Source of the DNA: CAXXOZ01 sp963676435
GTDB taxonomy: Bacteria > Bacillota > Clostridia > Lachnospirales > Lachnospiraceae
Length of the DNA: 64,000 nucleotides
Assembly: GCA_963676435.2 (NCBI GenBank)
Contig: CAXXOZ010000009.1
Coordinates: 164,866 to 228,865 of the forward strand
Direction: 5' to 3'
Part shown: positions 48,817-57,751 of the stretch, piece by piece
Numbering within the stretch: the stretch's first letter is position 1
Layout of the letters: the number at the start of each line of letters is the position of its first letter
The notes under the pieces: generated by a model
The model's input: the letters and a program-made list of their open reading frames with translations, nothing else
The model's database searches: none
What the model was told of the DNA's origin: nothing
Made by a program: the position numbers and the translations under genes

Positions 48817-50443
48817 CAGAGTGTAGACAAAGTCCAGAGCTTTTGCTCTGGATTTTTCACGTAGAAGAGCCGAAAAAGTCAGTGTTTTAGGGACTTATAG
48901 GCTCTTTTATGTTATAATTAATATATCAAATATAAGGGTGGAAATGCTTATGATGACGCAGAATGCTGATAAAAAAAGGGAACAGGTGCAGATGTTCTGC
49001 ATGGACGACATGGTTCCGAAGGAACATCTTCTAAGGCTAATAGATATGGCGATAGACTGGAACTTCATATATTCTCTCGTTGAAGATAAGTACTCATCAG
49101 ACAAAGGAAGGCCAAGCATGGATCCAGTAATGCTCATCAAGCTCCCTTTCATCCAGTACCTCTACGGAATAAAAAGCATGAGACAGACGATAAAAGAAAT
49201 AGAGGTAAATGTAGCATATAGATGGTTTTTGGGTTTGGAAATGATGGATAAGGTACCGCATTTTTCAACTTTCGGAAAAAACTATACAAGACGTTTCAAA
49301 GATACAGATCTCTTTGAACAGATATTCAGTTATATACTTGAACAGTGTTACAAGTTTAAGTTTGTTGATCCCACTGAAGTTTTTGTGGACAGCACTCATG
49401 TTAAAGCTTGTGCCAACAATAAAAAGATGCAGAAAAGAATTGCAAAAGAAGAAGCACTTTTTTATGAGGAGCTTTTAAAGAAAGAAGTAAACAAAGATCG
49501 AGAGGAACACGGTAAAAAACCTTTAAAAGATAAAAAAGATGATGACACTCCTTCTTCAGGAGGAAGCGGCAAAGAGAATGAAACAAAAGAAATGAAAGAG
49601 ACTAAGGAAAGCACTACCGATCCAGAAAGCGGATGGTTCAGGAAAGGCGAACACAAAAATGTTTTTGCTTATGGTGTACAGACAGCATGTGACAAGCACG
49701 GATGGATTCTTGGCTACACTGTCAACAAAGGAAATCTTCACGACAGCCGTACATTTAAAGGTCTCTATGAAAAGATAAAAAATATAGGAATTAAAACTCT
49801 TGTTATGGATTCAGGATACAGAAGTCCCGCAATTGCAAAGCTTGTGATTGATGATGAGATAAATCCTTTATTACCTTATAAAAGACCTATGACCAAAGAT
49901 GGATTTTTTAAAAAAGACGAGTATGTTTATGATGAATATTATGATTGCTATATATGCCCGGAGAATCAAATTCTAAAATACAGTACGACGAACAGAGACG
50001 GTTACAGGGAATATAAAAGCTGTGGAACCATTTGTAGCAACTGCGAACACTTGGAAAAATGTACACATAGTGCCAACCATGTAAAACTTGTAACAAGACA
50101 TATATGGAAACCATATATTGATATATGTGAAGATATAAGAGCGACACTGGGTATGAAGGAACTTTACTCCAAGAGAAAAGAAACAATAGAAAGAATATTT
50201 GGAACGGCAAAAGAAAATCACGGCTTTAGGTATACGCAGATGAAAGGCAGAGCGGCTATGGAAATGAAGGTCGGGCTTACCTTTGCATCTATGAATCTAA
50301 AAAAACTGGCAATGATGAAGCAAAGATTGGGGTATTTCAGACACAAAAATCTTGTTTCTTTTTCAAAAATCAAACTTTTGTTCAATATAAAGAGAAAAAT
50401 GGCACTAGGACTCGCATCCTAGTGCCGCTTTGTCTACAGTCTG
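48817..50443 (+). mobile_element. IS1182-family element, copy 2, inserted in the ftsZ terminator hairpin
   Basis: 1627 bp with inverted ends that differ at one base (left CAGAGTGTAGACAAAG, right CAGACTGTAGACAAAG inward). It shares the same internal stem-loops as copy 1 (CCAGAGC/GCTCTGG near the left, GGCACTAGGA/TCCTAGTGCC at 50401-50426) and is in the opposite orientation. It is flanked by 24-bp direct repeats that equal the target hairpin. The two elements are clearly related but not identical, so they are not one recent duplication. Confidence 0.92.
48950..50422 (+). CDS. IS1182-family transposase (copy 2)
   Basis: About 490 residues from ATG 48950, the start that matches copy 1 (MMTQNADKKREQVQ), with GGGTGG at 48936-48941; the GTG at 48938 is inside that site. 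DDE residues are conserved (FVDSTHVKACAN, TLVMDSGYRSPAIAK, RKETIERIFGTAKENHG). It differs from copy 1 mainly in the charged linker (a few extra residues around 210-225) and the C-terminus. A TATAAT at 48913-48918 may be its promoter. Intact. Confidence 0.92.
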   Translation: MMTQNADKKREQVQMFCMDDMVPKEHLLRLIDMAIDWNFIYSLVEDKYSSDKGRPSMDPVMLIKLPFIQYLYGIKSMRQTIKEIEVNVAYRWFLGLEMMDKVPHFSTFGKNYTRRFKDTDLFEQIFSYILEQCYKFKFVDPTEVFVDSTHVKACANNKKMQKRIAKEEALFYEELLKKEVNKDREEHGKKPLKDKKDDDTPSSGGSGKENETKEMKETKESTTDPESGWFRKGEHKNVFAYGVQTACDKHGWILGYTVNKGNLHDSRTFKGLYEKIKNIGIKTLVMDSGYRSPAIAKLVIDDEINPLLPYKRPMTKDGFFKKDEYVYDEYYDCYICPENQILKYSTTNRDGYREYKSCGTICSNCEHLEKCTHSANHVKLVTRHIWKPYIDICEDIRATLGMKELYSKRKETIERIFGTAKENHGFRYTQMKGRAAMEMKVGLTFASMNLKKLAMMKQRLGYFRHKNLVSFSKIKLLFNIKRKMALGLAS

Positions 50444-50467
50444 AGGTACTGCTATTTAGCAGTACCT
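50444..50467. repeat. Right copy of the 24-bp duplicated terminator hairpin (IS1182 copy 2)
   Basis: Identical to 48793-48816. On the minus strand it also encodes the last residues and stop codon of yqeG. Confidence 0.92.
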
Positions 50468-50958
50468 TTGTTTTTTTTATAAAAATATAAAATTGGTTTT
50501 TCTAAAATTCGTTTTAAAACAATTTGGATTTCTTCTTTTGGATGAATGTACTTAACAAGAATTGCATGAATTCCAACTCTTTTTGCTCCAAGAATATCCG
50601 TAAATAACTGATCTCCAATAAAAACAGTATTATTTATATTTGTATTCATATCATAAATACACTTTATATAAGCTTCTTTTGAAGGTTTATGAGCATCATC
50701 CAAGTAAACAGAATCAACTTTATTTGCAAATGGTTTAACGCGTTTTTCTTTATTATTTGAAATAAGGCATGTCTTAAAGCCTAGTTCTCGCAATTTTTTA
50801 AAAAGTTCGACTGCTTGTTTAGTAGCCGGTGCCCCATGAGGTACAAGAGTATTATCTATATCAAAAATCAGACCTCTGTAACCAATATTATACAATTTTT
50901 TAAAATCAATATTGTAGGTACTGTCTATATATTCATCGGGATATAAAAATTTAAACAT
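50452..50958 (-). CDS. yqeG: YqeG-family HAD-IIIA phosphatase
   Basis: About 168 residues. HAD motif I is LIFDIDNTLVPHG, motif II is TCLISNN, motif III is KPSKEAY, and motif IV is FIGDQLFTDILGAKRVG. The start is ATG 50958, giving MFKFLYPDEY, typical for YqeG; the GTG at 50964 is possible. The last codons (GTAK and stop) lie in the terminator hairpin duplicated by the IS, so the reading frame was kept. It is 4-10 bp downstream of nrdR on the same strand. Confidence 0.92.
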   Translation of the reverse strand: MFKFLYPDEYIDSTYNIDFKKLYNIGYRGLIFDIDNTLVPHGAPATKQAVELFKKLRELGFKTCLISNNKEKRVKPFANKVDSVYLDDAHKPSKEAYIKCIYDMNTNINNTVFIGDQLFTDILGAKRVGIHAILVKYIHPKEEIQIVLKRILEKPILYFYKKNKGTAK

Positions 50959-50968
50959 ATTCACGTCC

Positions 50969-51421
50969 TTATTTATTTAACATTTTTTTAAGCTCATCCA
51001 TAAAAGTATTAACATCCTTAAATTCACGGTATACAGAGGCGAATCTTACATAAGCAACAGCATCTGTTTCTTTTAATCTGTCCATTACGATTTCCCCTAT
51101 TTCAGAACTTGGTATTTCCTTCTTTTCCTTACTGAAAATATCATTTTCAATTTGATTAATTAGCTCAGTAATTTTATCTGCAGAAACAGGTCTTTTATGA
51201 CAAGATTTAATAATTCCTTTTTCAATTTTTGAACGGTCATAAGGTTCTCTAATATTTCCTTTTTTAACAACAATCAAAGGTATAGTCTCTACTTTTTCAT
51301 AGGTTGTAAAACGTTTTCCACATTCATCACATTCCCTGCGTCGCCTAATAGAATTATTGTCATCTGCAGGTCTTGAATCAATAACTTTTGTGTTGTCTTG
51401 ATTGCAAAATGGACATTTCAT
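50969..51421 (-). CDS. nrdR: Ribonucleotide reductase repressor NrdR
   Basis: 150 residues. The N-terminal zinc ribbon has CPFCNQDNTKVIDSR and RRRECDECGKRFTTYE; the ATP-cone domain follows from about residue 49 (LIVVKKGNIREPYDRSKIEKGIIKSCHKRPV). It senses dATP/ATP and represses ribonucleotide reductase genes. GGGAGG precedes the ATG, and a clear promoter lies upstream. Confidence 0.97.
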   Translation of the reverse strand: MKCPFCNQDNTKVIDSRPADDNNSIRRRRECDECGKRFTTYEKVETIPLIVVKKGNIREPYDRSKIEKGIIKSCHKRPVSADKITELINQIENDIFSKEKKEIPSSEIGEIVMDRLKETDAVAYVRFASVYREFKDVNTFMDELKKMLNK

Positions 51422-51464
51422 GCTAAGATACCTCCCAATATCTGAATTTTATACTCTATCTTGT

Positions 51465-51493
51465 ATTATAGTTAAAAAAATTATCAAGGTCAA
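51465..51493 (-). promoter_or_regulatory. Promoter of nrdR-yqeG
   Basis: On the minus strand: TTGACC (51488-51493), 17 bp, TATAAT (51465-51470). Confidence 0.75.
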
Positions 51494-51570
51494 GTATACC
51501 TTGCTATAATAAGCCCTAAAAATCCTAGTATTTTCGTATTTTTTAAATAAAATCTTCAAAAAAAGATGAT

Positions 51571-52446
51571 TTAATTTAAAAAGCATAAAAATTTATCTTT
51601 TATTTCATTAACAGGCATTTTTTCACCTGTCCATATTTCAAAAGCTTTGGCTCCTTGATATAAAAGCATGAAAGCACCATTAAATGTTTTAGCACCTTTT
51701 TCATTTGCTAGTTTTAATAGCTTTGTTTGTTTGGGATTATATATAATATCAGAGACTATAAGTTTATTAGTTATTACATCGAAGTCTTTTATTAAGCATT
51801 GTGATTCGTTTGGAGACATACCAACAGGAGAGGTATTTACTAGGATGGTACTTTCAGTAATACTTGAGTTAAGAGTTTTTTCATCCTCTATATCATAAAC
51901 ATTAACCATACAATTAGTATTGTTATTTATTTTCTCAGATAGTTTTTTTGAGCTATCAAGACTTGCACTTTTTCTGCTGAAAATATCTATTGACTTTAAA
52001 CCGTCTTTTGCTGCTTGAACACAAATAGCAGCTGAAGCACCACCAGCTCCTAATACAGTCATTTTGCCACCGATTATATCATGACCTGCGTCTTTTACAG
52101 ATTCCATATATCCATATCCATCTGTATTGTGGCCGATTAATTTGCCATTATCATTATATACAGTATTTACCGCTCCAATCATTTCTGCTTCTTCAGATAG
52201 TTCATCTAAATAATCAATAATAGCTATTTTATCTGGCATTGTTAAATTAAAGCCTGTTACATTCATTTCTCTAAAACCCTTAATTGTATTTTTAAGTTTT
52301 GATTCATTTACATCAAAGCATAAATAAACGTAATCAAGATTTAATAATTTAAAAGCTTCATTATGTATTAAAGGTGAAATACTGTGTGAAACGGGACTGC
52401 CTAAGAGTGCTGTTAGTTTTGTTTTTCCAGTAATAGAATTATTCAT
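51571..52446 (-). CDS. aroE: Shikimate dehydrogenase
   Basis: 291 residues. The substrate motif is GSPVSHSISPLIHNEAF, the catalytic Lys/Asp are in NLTMPDKIAIIDYLD and NTDGYGYM, the NADP loop is VLGAGGASAAICVQA, and the C-terminal GAFMLLYQGAKAFEIWTG is typical. In the usual NVTxPxK motif the second residue is Leu and the fourth Met, minor changes. It lies divergent from the fused aroD-aroK gene, which supplies the neighbouring shikimate-pathway steps. Confidence 0.95.
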   Translation of the reverse strand: MNNSITGKTKLTALLGSPVSHSISPLIHNEAFKLLNLDYVYLCFDVNESKLKNTIKGFREMNVTGFNLTMPDKIAIIDYLDELSEEAEMIGAVNTVYNDNGKLIGHNTDGYGYMESVKDAGHDIIGGKMTVLGAGGASAAICVQAAKDGLKSIDIFSRKSASLDSSKKLSEKINNNTNCMVNVYDIEDEKTLNSSITESTILVNTSPVGMSPNESQCLIKDFDVITNKLIVSDIIYNPKQTKLLKLANEKGAKTFNGAFMLLYQGAKAFEIWTGEKMPVNEIKDKFLCFLN

Positions 52447-52504
52447 AAGTTCTCCTTAAAATAGTAAAATATATTATACAATCAATATCATATTTATATG
52501 TTGA

Positions 52505-52533
52505 TTGTCAAGCTAAAGCATATTTGTTATAAT
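52505..52533 (+). promoter_or_regulatory. Promoter of the aroD-aroK gene
   Basis: TTGTCA, 17 bp, TATAAT. Confidence 0.7.
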
Positions 52534-52560
52534 GCTTTTAATAGAATTTGGAGGATGGTT

Positions 52561-53835
52561 ATGTTTAGCACATTGAAGTTGAAAAATCTAGTTTTAAAAA
52601 AAGGCAGACCAGTAGTTTGTGTACCAGTTACAGGCTCAAGTGATGATGAAATTCTTTCGGAAATACAGCTTATAAAACAAACTAGTGCACAAATGGTTGA
52701 ATGGAGAGCTGATTTTTATGAAAAACTATCCGATTCAAAAAGTCTTAACAAAATTATAAAAAAGATATTCAAAGAACTAGAAGGGTTACCTTTTATATTC
52801 ACAATAAGAACCAAAGAAGAAGGCGGAAACGCTAATATTACAAAAAAAGAATATTTAGAAGCTAATAAGCTAGTTTGTGAGAGTAATTATGCCGATATTA
52901 TTGATGTAGAGCTTAATTTGGGAGATGAGCTTGTATTAGAGTTGATTAATAAGGCAAAAGACGAAAATGTTAAAGTTATTGTTTCAAAGCATGATTTTAA
53001 AAAAACACCTACTCAAACTGAGATGGTGGCAAGTTTGATAAAAATGCAAAAATTGGGAGCAGATATAGCAAAACTTGCAGTAATGCCAAATACTAAAAAA
53101 GACCTATTAACACTACTTGCAGCAACAGATGAAATGTATTCAGATCATGCCAAAATCCCTATAGTTACAATGTCAATGGGTAAAATAGGTATATCAAGTA
53201 GAATTTTAGGAGAAGTTTTTGGATCAGCCATAACCTTTGGAAGCGTTAAAAGAGCTTCAGCACCTGGACAAATTCCAGCAGATGAATTATCAGAAGTATT
53301 AGATATAATAAATAAAAACATCAAAGAAGAGGCAAATAATATAATACTTATTGGTTTTATGGGTACAGGAAAAACAACGGTTTCTAAAGAGCTGGCAAAG
53401 ATGTACGGTATGAAAATAGTTGATTCAGATCAGTACATTGAAGAAAAAGAAGGCATGAAAATACATGATATGTTTGAAAAGTATGGAGAGCAGTATTTTA
53501 GAGATTTAGAATCAGAAGCAATAAAAGAAATTCTAAATAATAAAAATCAAATCATATCATGTGGGGGTGGCATTATTCTTAGAGATGAGAATGTTGAGAA
53601 CATGAAGAAAAATGGGAATATAGTTTTACTTACAGCATCTCCATCAACAATTTTAGAAAGAGTTAAAAAAGATAATAATAGACCTCTTTTGAGTAGTAAT
53701 GTAACCAAAGAAGATATTATTAAACTCTTGGAGAAAAGAAAAAGCAGATATTATGGGGCAACAGATATTTATGTTGATACAGATGACAAAAGTGTCGGGG
53801 AAATATGTGAAGAAATAGTAAATAAAATTTTGTAG
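52561..53835 (+). CDS. Fused 3-dehydroquinate dehydratase (type I) and shikimate kinase
   Basis: About 424 residues. Residues 1-240 form a type I dehydroquinase: VEWRADFYE, the catalytic His in IVSKHDFKKTPTQTEM, the Schiff-base Lys in ADIAKLAVMPN, and GSAITFGSVKRASAPGQIP. Residues 255-424 form shikimate kinase: GFMGTGKTTVSKELA, the shikimate-binding Asp in IVDSDQYIEEKEG, and SCGGGIILRDENV. Both active sites look complete, so one protein catalyses steps 3 and 5; step 4 is AroE, divergent next door. The start is ATG 52561, with GGAGG at 52550-52554. Confidence 0.93.
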   Translation: MFSTLKLKNLVLKKGRPVVCVPVTGSSDDEILSEIQLIKQTSAQMVEWRADFYEKLSDSKSLNKIIKKIFKELEGLPFIFTIRTKEEGGNANITKKEYLEANKLVCESNYADIIDVELNLGDELVLELINKAKDENVKVIVSKHDFKKTPTQTEMVASLIKMQKLGADIAKLAVMPNTKKDLLTLLAATDEMYSDHAKIPIVTMSMGKIGISSRILGEVFGSAITFGSVKRASAPGQIPADELSEVLDIINKNIKEEANNIILIGFMGTGKTTVSKELAKMYGMKIVDSDQYIEEKEGMKIHDMFEKYGEQYFRDLESEAIKEILNNKNQIISCGGGIILRDENVENMKKNGNIVLLTASPSTILERVKKDNNRPLLSSNVTKEDIIKLLEKRKSRYYGATDIYVDTDDKSVGEICEEIVNKIL

Positions 53836-53926
53836 TTTAATTGTAAAAACTTGCAAAGCCTTAGGGGATCATTTAATAATGAAAGGAATGTAGGGTTACA
53901 AAATAAGAGTCCTATAAGAAATTTAT

Positions 53927-54823
53927 ATGAAAAAAAGAATACTTGTTGTAGATGATAACAAAATGAATTTGTTAATGCTAACAGACATACTTGAAGAAGA
54001 AGGTTACGAGGTCTTTACTCTTTTGGATAGTCAAAAAGTCGAAGAAACAGCAATTCTTGTAAAACCAGATGCAATACTGCTTGATATCGTTATGCCTAAA
54101 AAAGATGGGTTTGAAATATGCTCATCTTTAAAGAAGATGGAAGAGACTAATAAAATTCCTGTAATCATGGTCACTGCGATGACAGAAGCTAAGCTTTTAA
54201 GAAAAGCTTTTGATTTAGGTGCTTTTGATTATATTAAAAAACCGTTTGATCAAATAGAAGTAGTCGCTAGGCTTAAATCGGCAATAAGGTATCATGAACA
54301 GCAAAAAAAATTAGAATCTCTTGCTATGAGGGATGGCTTAACAAATCTATATAACCATAGAATGGTGATCGAGCTTTTAGAAAAAGAGTATGCAAAATCA
54401 AATAGAAAGCAAACACCTATAGCATTTTTAATGTTTGATATTGATCACTTTAAAAAAGTAAATGATACCTATGGACATAAGGGTGGGGATGCAGTTATAA
54501 GAGGTATTGGAGAGTTGCTTTTAGAATCAGTCAGAGAATCAGATATAGTTGGAAGATATGGCGGAGAAGAGTTTTGTTTAACGCTTTCTGAGTTGTCTTT
54601 TGATAATGTTTTACTACTAGCCAAAAGGTTAAGAGAAGCAATAGAAATGCATGAATTTGTTGAAGGAAATAAAGTTATGAAAATCACAACAAGTATTGGT
54701 ATAGCATATAAAAATCCTAGTTCAAATATAGGATACAACGATCTTATTTTAATTGCAGATAAAAAATTGTATGAAGCGAAAAGAAATGGAAGAAATCAGG
54801 TAGTTTATGAAATATTAGATTAA
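53927..54823 (+). CDS. Response regulator with GGDEF output (diguanylate cyclase)
   Basis: 298 residues, PleD-like with one receiver. Receiver 1-120 has VVDDNKMN, phosphoacceptor Asp in ILLDIVMPKKDG and Lys in YIKKPFD. The GGDEF domain (about 130-298) has RDGLTNLYNHR, MFDIDHFKKVNDTYGHKGGD and an intact RYGGEEF. An RESD I-site lies five residues before it, so product inhibition by c-di-GMP is expected. It is the only cyclase with intact motifs in this window, against two EAL proteins. No kinase gene is adjacent. Confidence 0.95.
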   Translation: MKKRILVVDDNKMNLLMLTDILEEEGYEVFTLLDSQKVEETAILVKPDAILLDIVMPKKDGFEICSSLKKMEETNKIPVIMVTAMTEAKLLRKAFDLGAFDYIKKPFDQIEVVARLKSAIRYHEQQKKLESLAMRDGLTNLYNHRMVIELLEKEYAKSNRKQTPIAFLMFDIDHFKKVNDTYGHKGGDAVIRGIGELLLESVRESDIVGRYGGEEFCLTLSELSFDNVLLLAKRLREAIEMHEFVEGNKVMKITTSIGIAYKNPSSNIGYNDLILIADKKLYEAKRNGRNQVVYEILD

Positions 54824-54894
54824 AAAAACAGTTGAAAATTATTATATAGTAGTATAAACTGTATTAAGTGATTTTATGCAAGGAGGAAACCTTT

Positions 54895-55452
54895 ATGGTA
54901 CAAGCAGGAGATTTTAAAAACGGTCTAACAGTAGAAATAGACAATAATATATATCAGATTATTGAATTCCAGCACGTAAAACCTGGAAAAGGTGCGGCTT
55001 TTGTTAGAACAAAGTTGAAAAATATTAAAAATGGTGGAGTTGTGGAGAGATCTTTCAGACCAAATGAAAAATTCCCACAAGCTAGAATAGAAAGAAGTGA
55101 TATGCAGTATTTGTATAATGATGGAGAATTGTATCATTTTATGAATAATGAAACATATGATCAGATTGCATTAAATGAAGATACAATCGGAGATGCACTT
55201 AAATTTGTTAAAGAAAATGAAGTTGTTAAAATGTGTTCTCATAATGGAGCGGTTTATGCAGTAGAACCTCCTCTTTCTGTAGAATTAGAAATTACTCACA
55301 CTGAACCAGGTATAAAAGGTGATACAGCCACTGGTGCAACAAAACCGGCAACTGTAGAAACAGGTGCCACAGTATATGTACCTTTGTTTGTTGAACAGGG
55401 TGAAAAGATAAAAATTGACACAAGATCAGGTGAGTATTTATCAAGAGCTTAA
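54895..55452 (+). CDS. efp: Elongation factor P
   Basis: 185 residues, family length. It rescues ribosomes stalled at polyproline. The KOW-like N-terminal domain has the loop HVKPGKGAAF, in which the Lys is the usual modification site; two OB domains follow, ending in KIKIDTRSGEYLSRA. The start is ATG 54895 with AAGGAGGAAA before it. Confidence 0.98.
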   Translation: MVQAGDFKNGLTVEIDNNIYQIIEFQHVKPGKGAAFVRTKLKNIKNGGVVERSFRPNEKFPQARIERSDMQYLYNDGELYHFMNNETYDQIALNEDTIGDALKFVKENEVVKMCSHNGAVYAVEPPLSVELEITHTEPGIKGDTATGATKPATVETGATVYVPLFVEQGEKIKIDTRSGEYLSRA

Positions 55453-55466
55453 TATAATGATTAATG

Positions 55467-55495
55467 AAAAGTGCGACTTTTGTTCGCACTTTCTT
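55467..55495 (+). terminator. Terminator of efp
   Basis: GTGCGA / TCGCAC stem, extended by A/T pairs, with a T-rich tail. Confidence 0.7.
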
Positions 55496-55513
55496 TAGTT
55501 TTTAAACTAACTA

Positions 55514-55542
55514 TTGACACCACAAACAATATGTTGTATATT
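55514..55542 (+). promoter_or_regulatory. Promoter upstream of the DUF5688 gene
   Basis: TTGACA, 17 bp, TATATT. It leaves a leader of about 160 nt that contains short hairpins (for example GTGCTAAGCAC near 55601-55611 and GTCTGAAGTTCAGAC near 55616-55630) but no riboswitch I recognise. Confidence 0.6.
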
Positions 55543-55708
55543 TAATTAGAATTCTTGTTCATTATTAGATGGTAATTAACAAGGATTTCTCTCTGAAATA
55601 TGTGCTAAGCACAAAGTCTGAAGTTCAGACATTATAAAATCTGAAAGTTCGAATTTTCAAAATCTATATCACAAAATCCAAAATTAAAATTAAATAAGGA
55701 GAATTAAT

Positions 55709-56623
55709 ATGAATTATGGGGAGTTTTTAGATTATGTCCAAGATGGCATATCAAAAATACTTGGTCCTGAGGCATGTGTTAAAGTGCATAAAGTTCTAAA
55801 AAATAATAATATAGAACTCGATGCTTTAGCAGTGACCCAGCCAGAAAGTAATATTTCACCAACAATATATCTTAATGATTATTTTTGTGAATATGAAAAG
55901 GGTAAAAAGTTAGGGGAAATAGTTAATGAAATATATGAACTTTATGAGGAACATAGGGGTAAAATGGAGTTTGATATTGAACTATTTAAAGATTTTGAAA
56001 AAATCAAAAAGAGAATTGCTTTTAAAGTTATAAATGCAGGTTCAAACCAAAAACTTTTAAATGATGTACCTAATATACCTATACTAGATTTAGCTATAGT
56101 TTTTTATTTTCTAATTGATAGCGATTTTATAGGAAGTGCAACAGCATTAATACATAATGTACATTTAGATATGTGGAATATAAATGAAAAGCAACTTTAT
56201 AAAATTGCTATGGAAAATACGCCTAAAATTCTTAATTATGAACTTAGAAATATGAATGAAATTATTAAAGAAATGCTTTCGGTAGAATTAAAATCAAATG
56301 ATGAAGAAGTATTTAGAGAAGTAGATTATAATTCTGGTAAAATTAAAATGTTTGTTTTGACAAATTCACAAAAAGTAAATGGTGCTGCCTGTATACTATA
56401 CGATGGTATACTTGAAGACTTTGCCACTAAACATGGAAAAGACTTATATATTTTACCATCTAGTGTCCACGAGGTAATAATAGTTATTGATGAAGAAGAC
56501 ATTAAAAAAGAAGATTTAGACAGCATGGTTAGAGAAGTAAACAGGGTTGAAGTTGAAGACGGAGATATATTATCGGATCATGCATACATATATAGAAAAG
56601 ATATTAATCAGATTTGCATGTAA
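55709..56623 (+). CDS. DUF5688 family protein
   Basis: 304 residues, soluble, acidic. It resembles the DUF5688 family, common in Lachnospiraceae: an N-terminal YGEFLDYVQDGISKILGPEACVKVHKVLKNNNIELDAL, then SPTIYLNDYFCEYEKGKKLGEIVNEIYELYEEH, and a C-terminal domain with LYILPSSVHEVIIV and VNRVEVEDGDILSDHAYIYRKD. No catalytic motif is recognised. AAGGAG precedes the ATG. Function is unknown; whether it is co-transcribed with the cob genes cannot be told. Confidence 0.8.
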   Translation: MNYGEFLDYVQDGISKILGPEACVKVHKVLKNNNIELDALAVTQPESNISPTIYLNDYFCEYEKGKKLGEIVNEIYELYEEHRGKMEFDIELFKDFEKIKKRIAFKVINAGSNQKLLNDVPNIPILDLAIVFYFLIDSDFIGSATALIHNVHLDMWNINEKQLYKIAMENTPKILNYELRNMNEIIKEMLSVELKSNDEEVFREVDYNSGKIKMFVLTNSQKVNGAACILYDGILEDFATKHGKDLYILPSSVHEVIIVIDEEDIKKEDLDSMVREVNRVEVEDGDILSDHAYIYRKDINQICM

Positions 56624-56700
56624 TCTATTAAGATAAGTTGACATATGCATTAATAAGTGTTAGATTTTCATTTAGAGAATTACTAAATGTGAGGAAAACA

Positions 56701-57750
56701 ATGGACATGAAAAAAATAATAAACCAAATTAATGATTCAGATAAAAAATCAATTGAGGAAGCAAAACAAAGATGGAATAGTATAGCACATCCACTTCATA
56801 GCTTAGGAAAACTTGAAGATGTAGTTGTTAAAATGTCGGGTATATTTGAAACATCCAATGCTCTTGATATAGAAAAAAAAGCACATGTAGTAATGTGTGG
56901 AGATAATGGAATCGTGGAAGAAGGAGTATCTCAAAGCGGTAGCGAAGTTACAGCTCTTGTTGCAAATAATTTTGTAGATGTTAAATCTAGTGTAAGTATT
57001 ATGTGCAAAAAGTTAGGAGTTACTCTTTTTCCATTAGATTTAGGTATGGTACATGATTCGAAAATACCAGATTTGAAGATTGCTAGAGGAACAAAAAACA
57101 TGACTAAAGAACCTGCAATGAGCAGGGAAGAAGCTATTAAAGCTATAACAATCGGAATTGAAACTGTTGAAAAATTAAAAAAAGATGGATACAAAATAAT
57201 TGGAACAGGTGAAATGGGGATTGGCAATACAACAACAAGTAGCGCTATAGCCTCAGTTCTCCTTGGAAAGTCAGTAGAAAGTGTTACAGGAAAAGGGGCA
57301 GGACTTTCTGATGAAGGATTAATCAGGAAAATAAATGCAATAAAAAAAGCAATAGAAGTAAATAAACCAGATAAAGAAGACCCGCTAGATGTTTTAGCGA
57401 AATTAGGTGGTTTTGATATAGCAGGTTTAACAGGTGTATTCTTAGGTGGGGCAATTTATAAAATACCTATAGTTATTGATGGTTTTATATCATCTGTTGC
57501 AGCTTTAGTGGCAGTTAAAATGGCACCAAAAAGTATTTCATATATATTACCATCTCATATGTCAAAAGAACCAGCGTGTGGGATGCTGCTAAATGAGTTG
57601 AATTTAGAAGCATTTTTAAACTGTGATATGAGATTAGGTGAGGGTACAGGTGCTGTTGCATTGTTTCCATTGTTAGACTTAGCGGTTGAAATTTACAACA
57701 AAATGAGTACATTTGAGCAAATAGACTTAGAAGCATACGAGGAGTTATAA
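56701..57750 (+). CDS. cobT: Nicotinate-nucleotide-dimethylbenzimidazole phosphoribosyltransferase
   Basis: About 349 residues. It activates the lower ligand of cobalamin as alpha-ribazole phosphate. Signatures are RWNSIAHPLHSLGKLE, MCGDNGIVEEGVSQSG, GEMGIGNTTTSSAIAS and the C-terminal LRLGEGTGAV-type loop (MRLGEGTGAVALFPLLD) with the catalytic Glu. The start is ATG 56701 with GAGGAAA before it. It begins a tight cob run: one base separates it from cobU. Confidence 0.95.
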   Translation: MDMKKIINQINDSDKKSIEEAKQRWNSIAHPLHSLGKLEDVVVKMSGIFETSNALDIEKKAHVVMCGDNGIVEEGVSQSGSEVTALVANNFVDVKSSVSIMCKKLGVTLFPLDLGMVHDSKIPDLKIARGTKNMTKEPAMSREEAIKAITIGIETVEKLKKDGYKIIGTGEMGIGNTTTSSAIASVLLGKSVESVTGKGAGLSDEGLIRKINAIKKAIEVNKPDKEDPLDVLAKLGGFDIAGLTGVFLGGAIYKIPIVIDGFISSVAALVAVKMAPKSISYILPSHMSKEPACGMLLNELNLEAFLNCDMRLGEGTGAVALFPLLDLAVEIYNKMSTFEQIDLEAYEEL

Positions 57751-57751
57751 A

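Noticed and set aside
55543..56700. Cobalamin riboswitch ahead of the cob genes.
   Set aside because: No B12-box (GCCACTG-type) or other conserved block is seen in the DUF5688 leader or before cobT.
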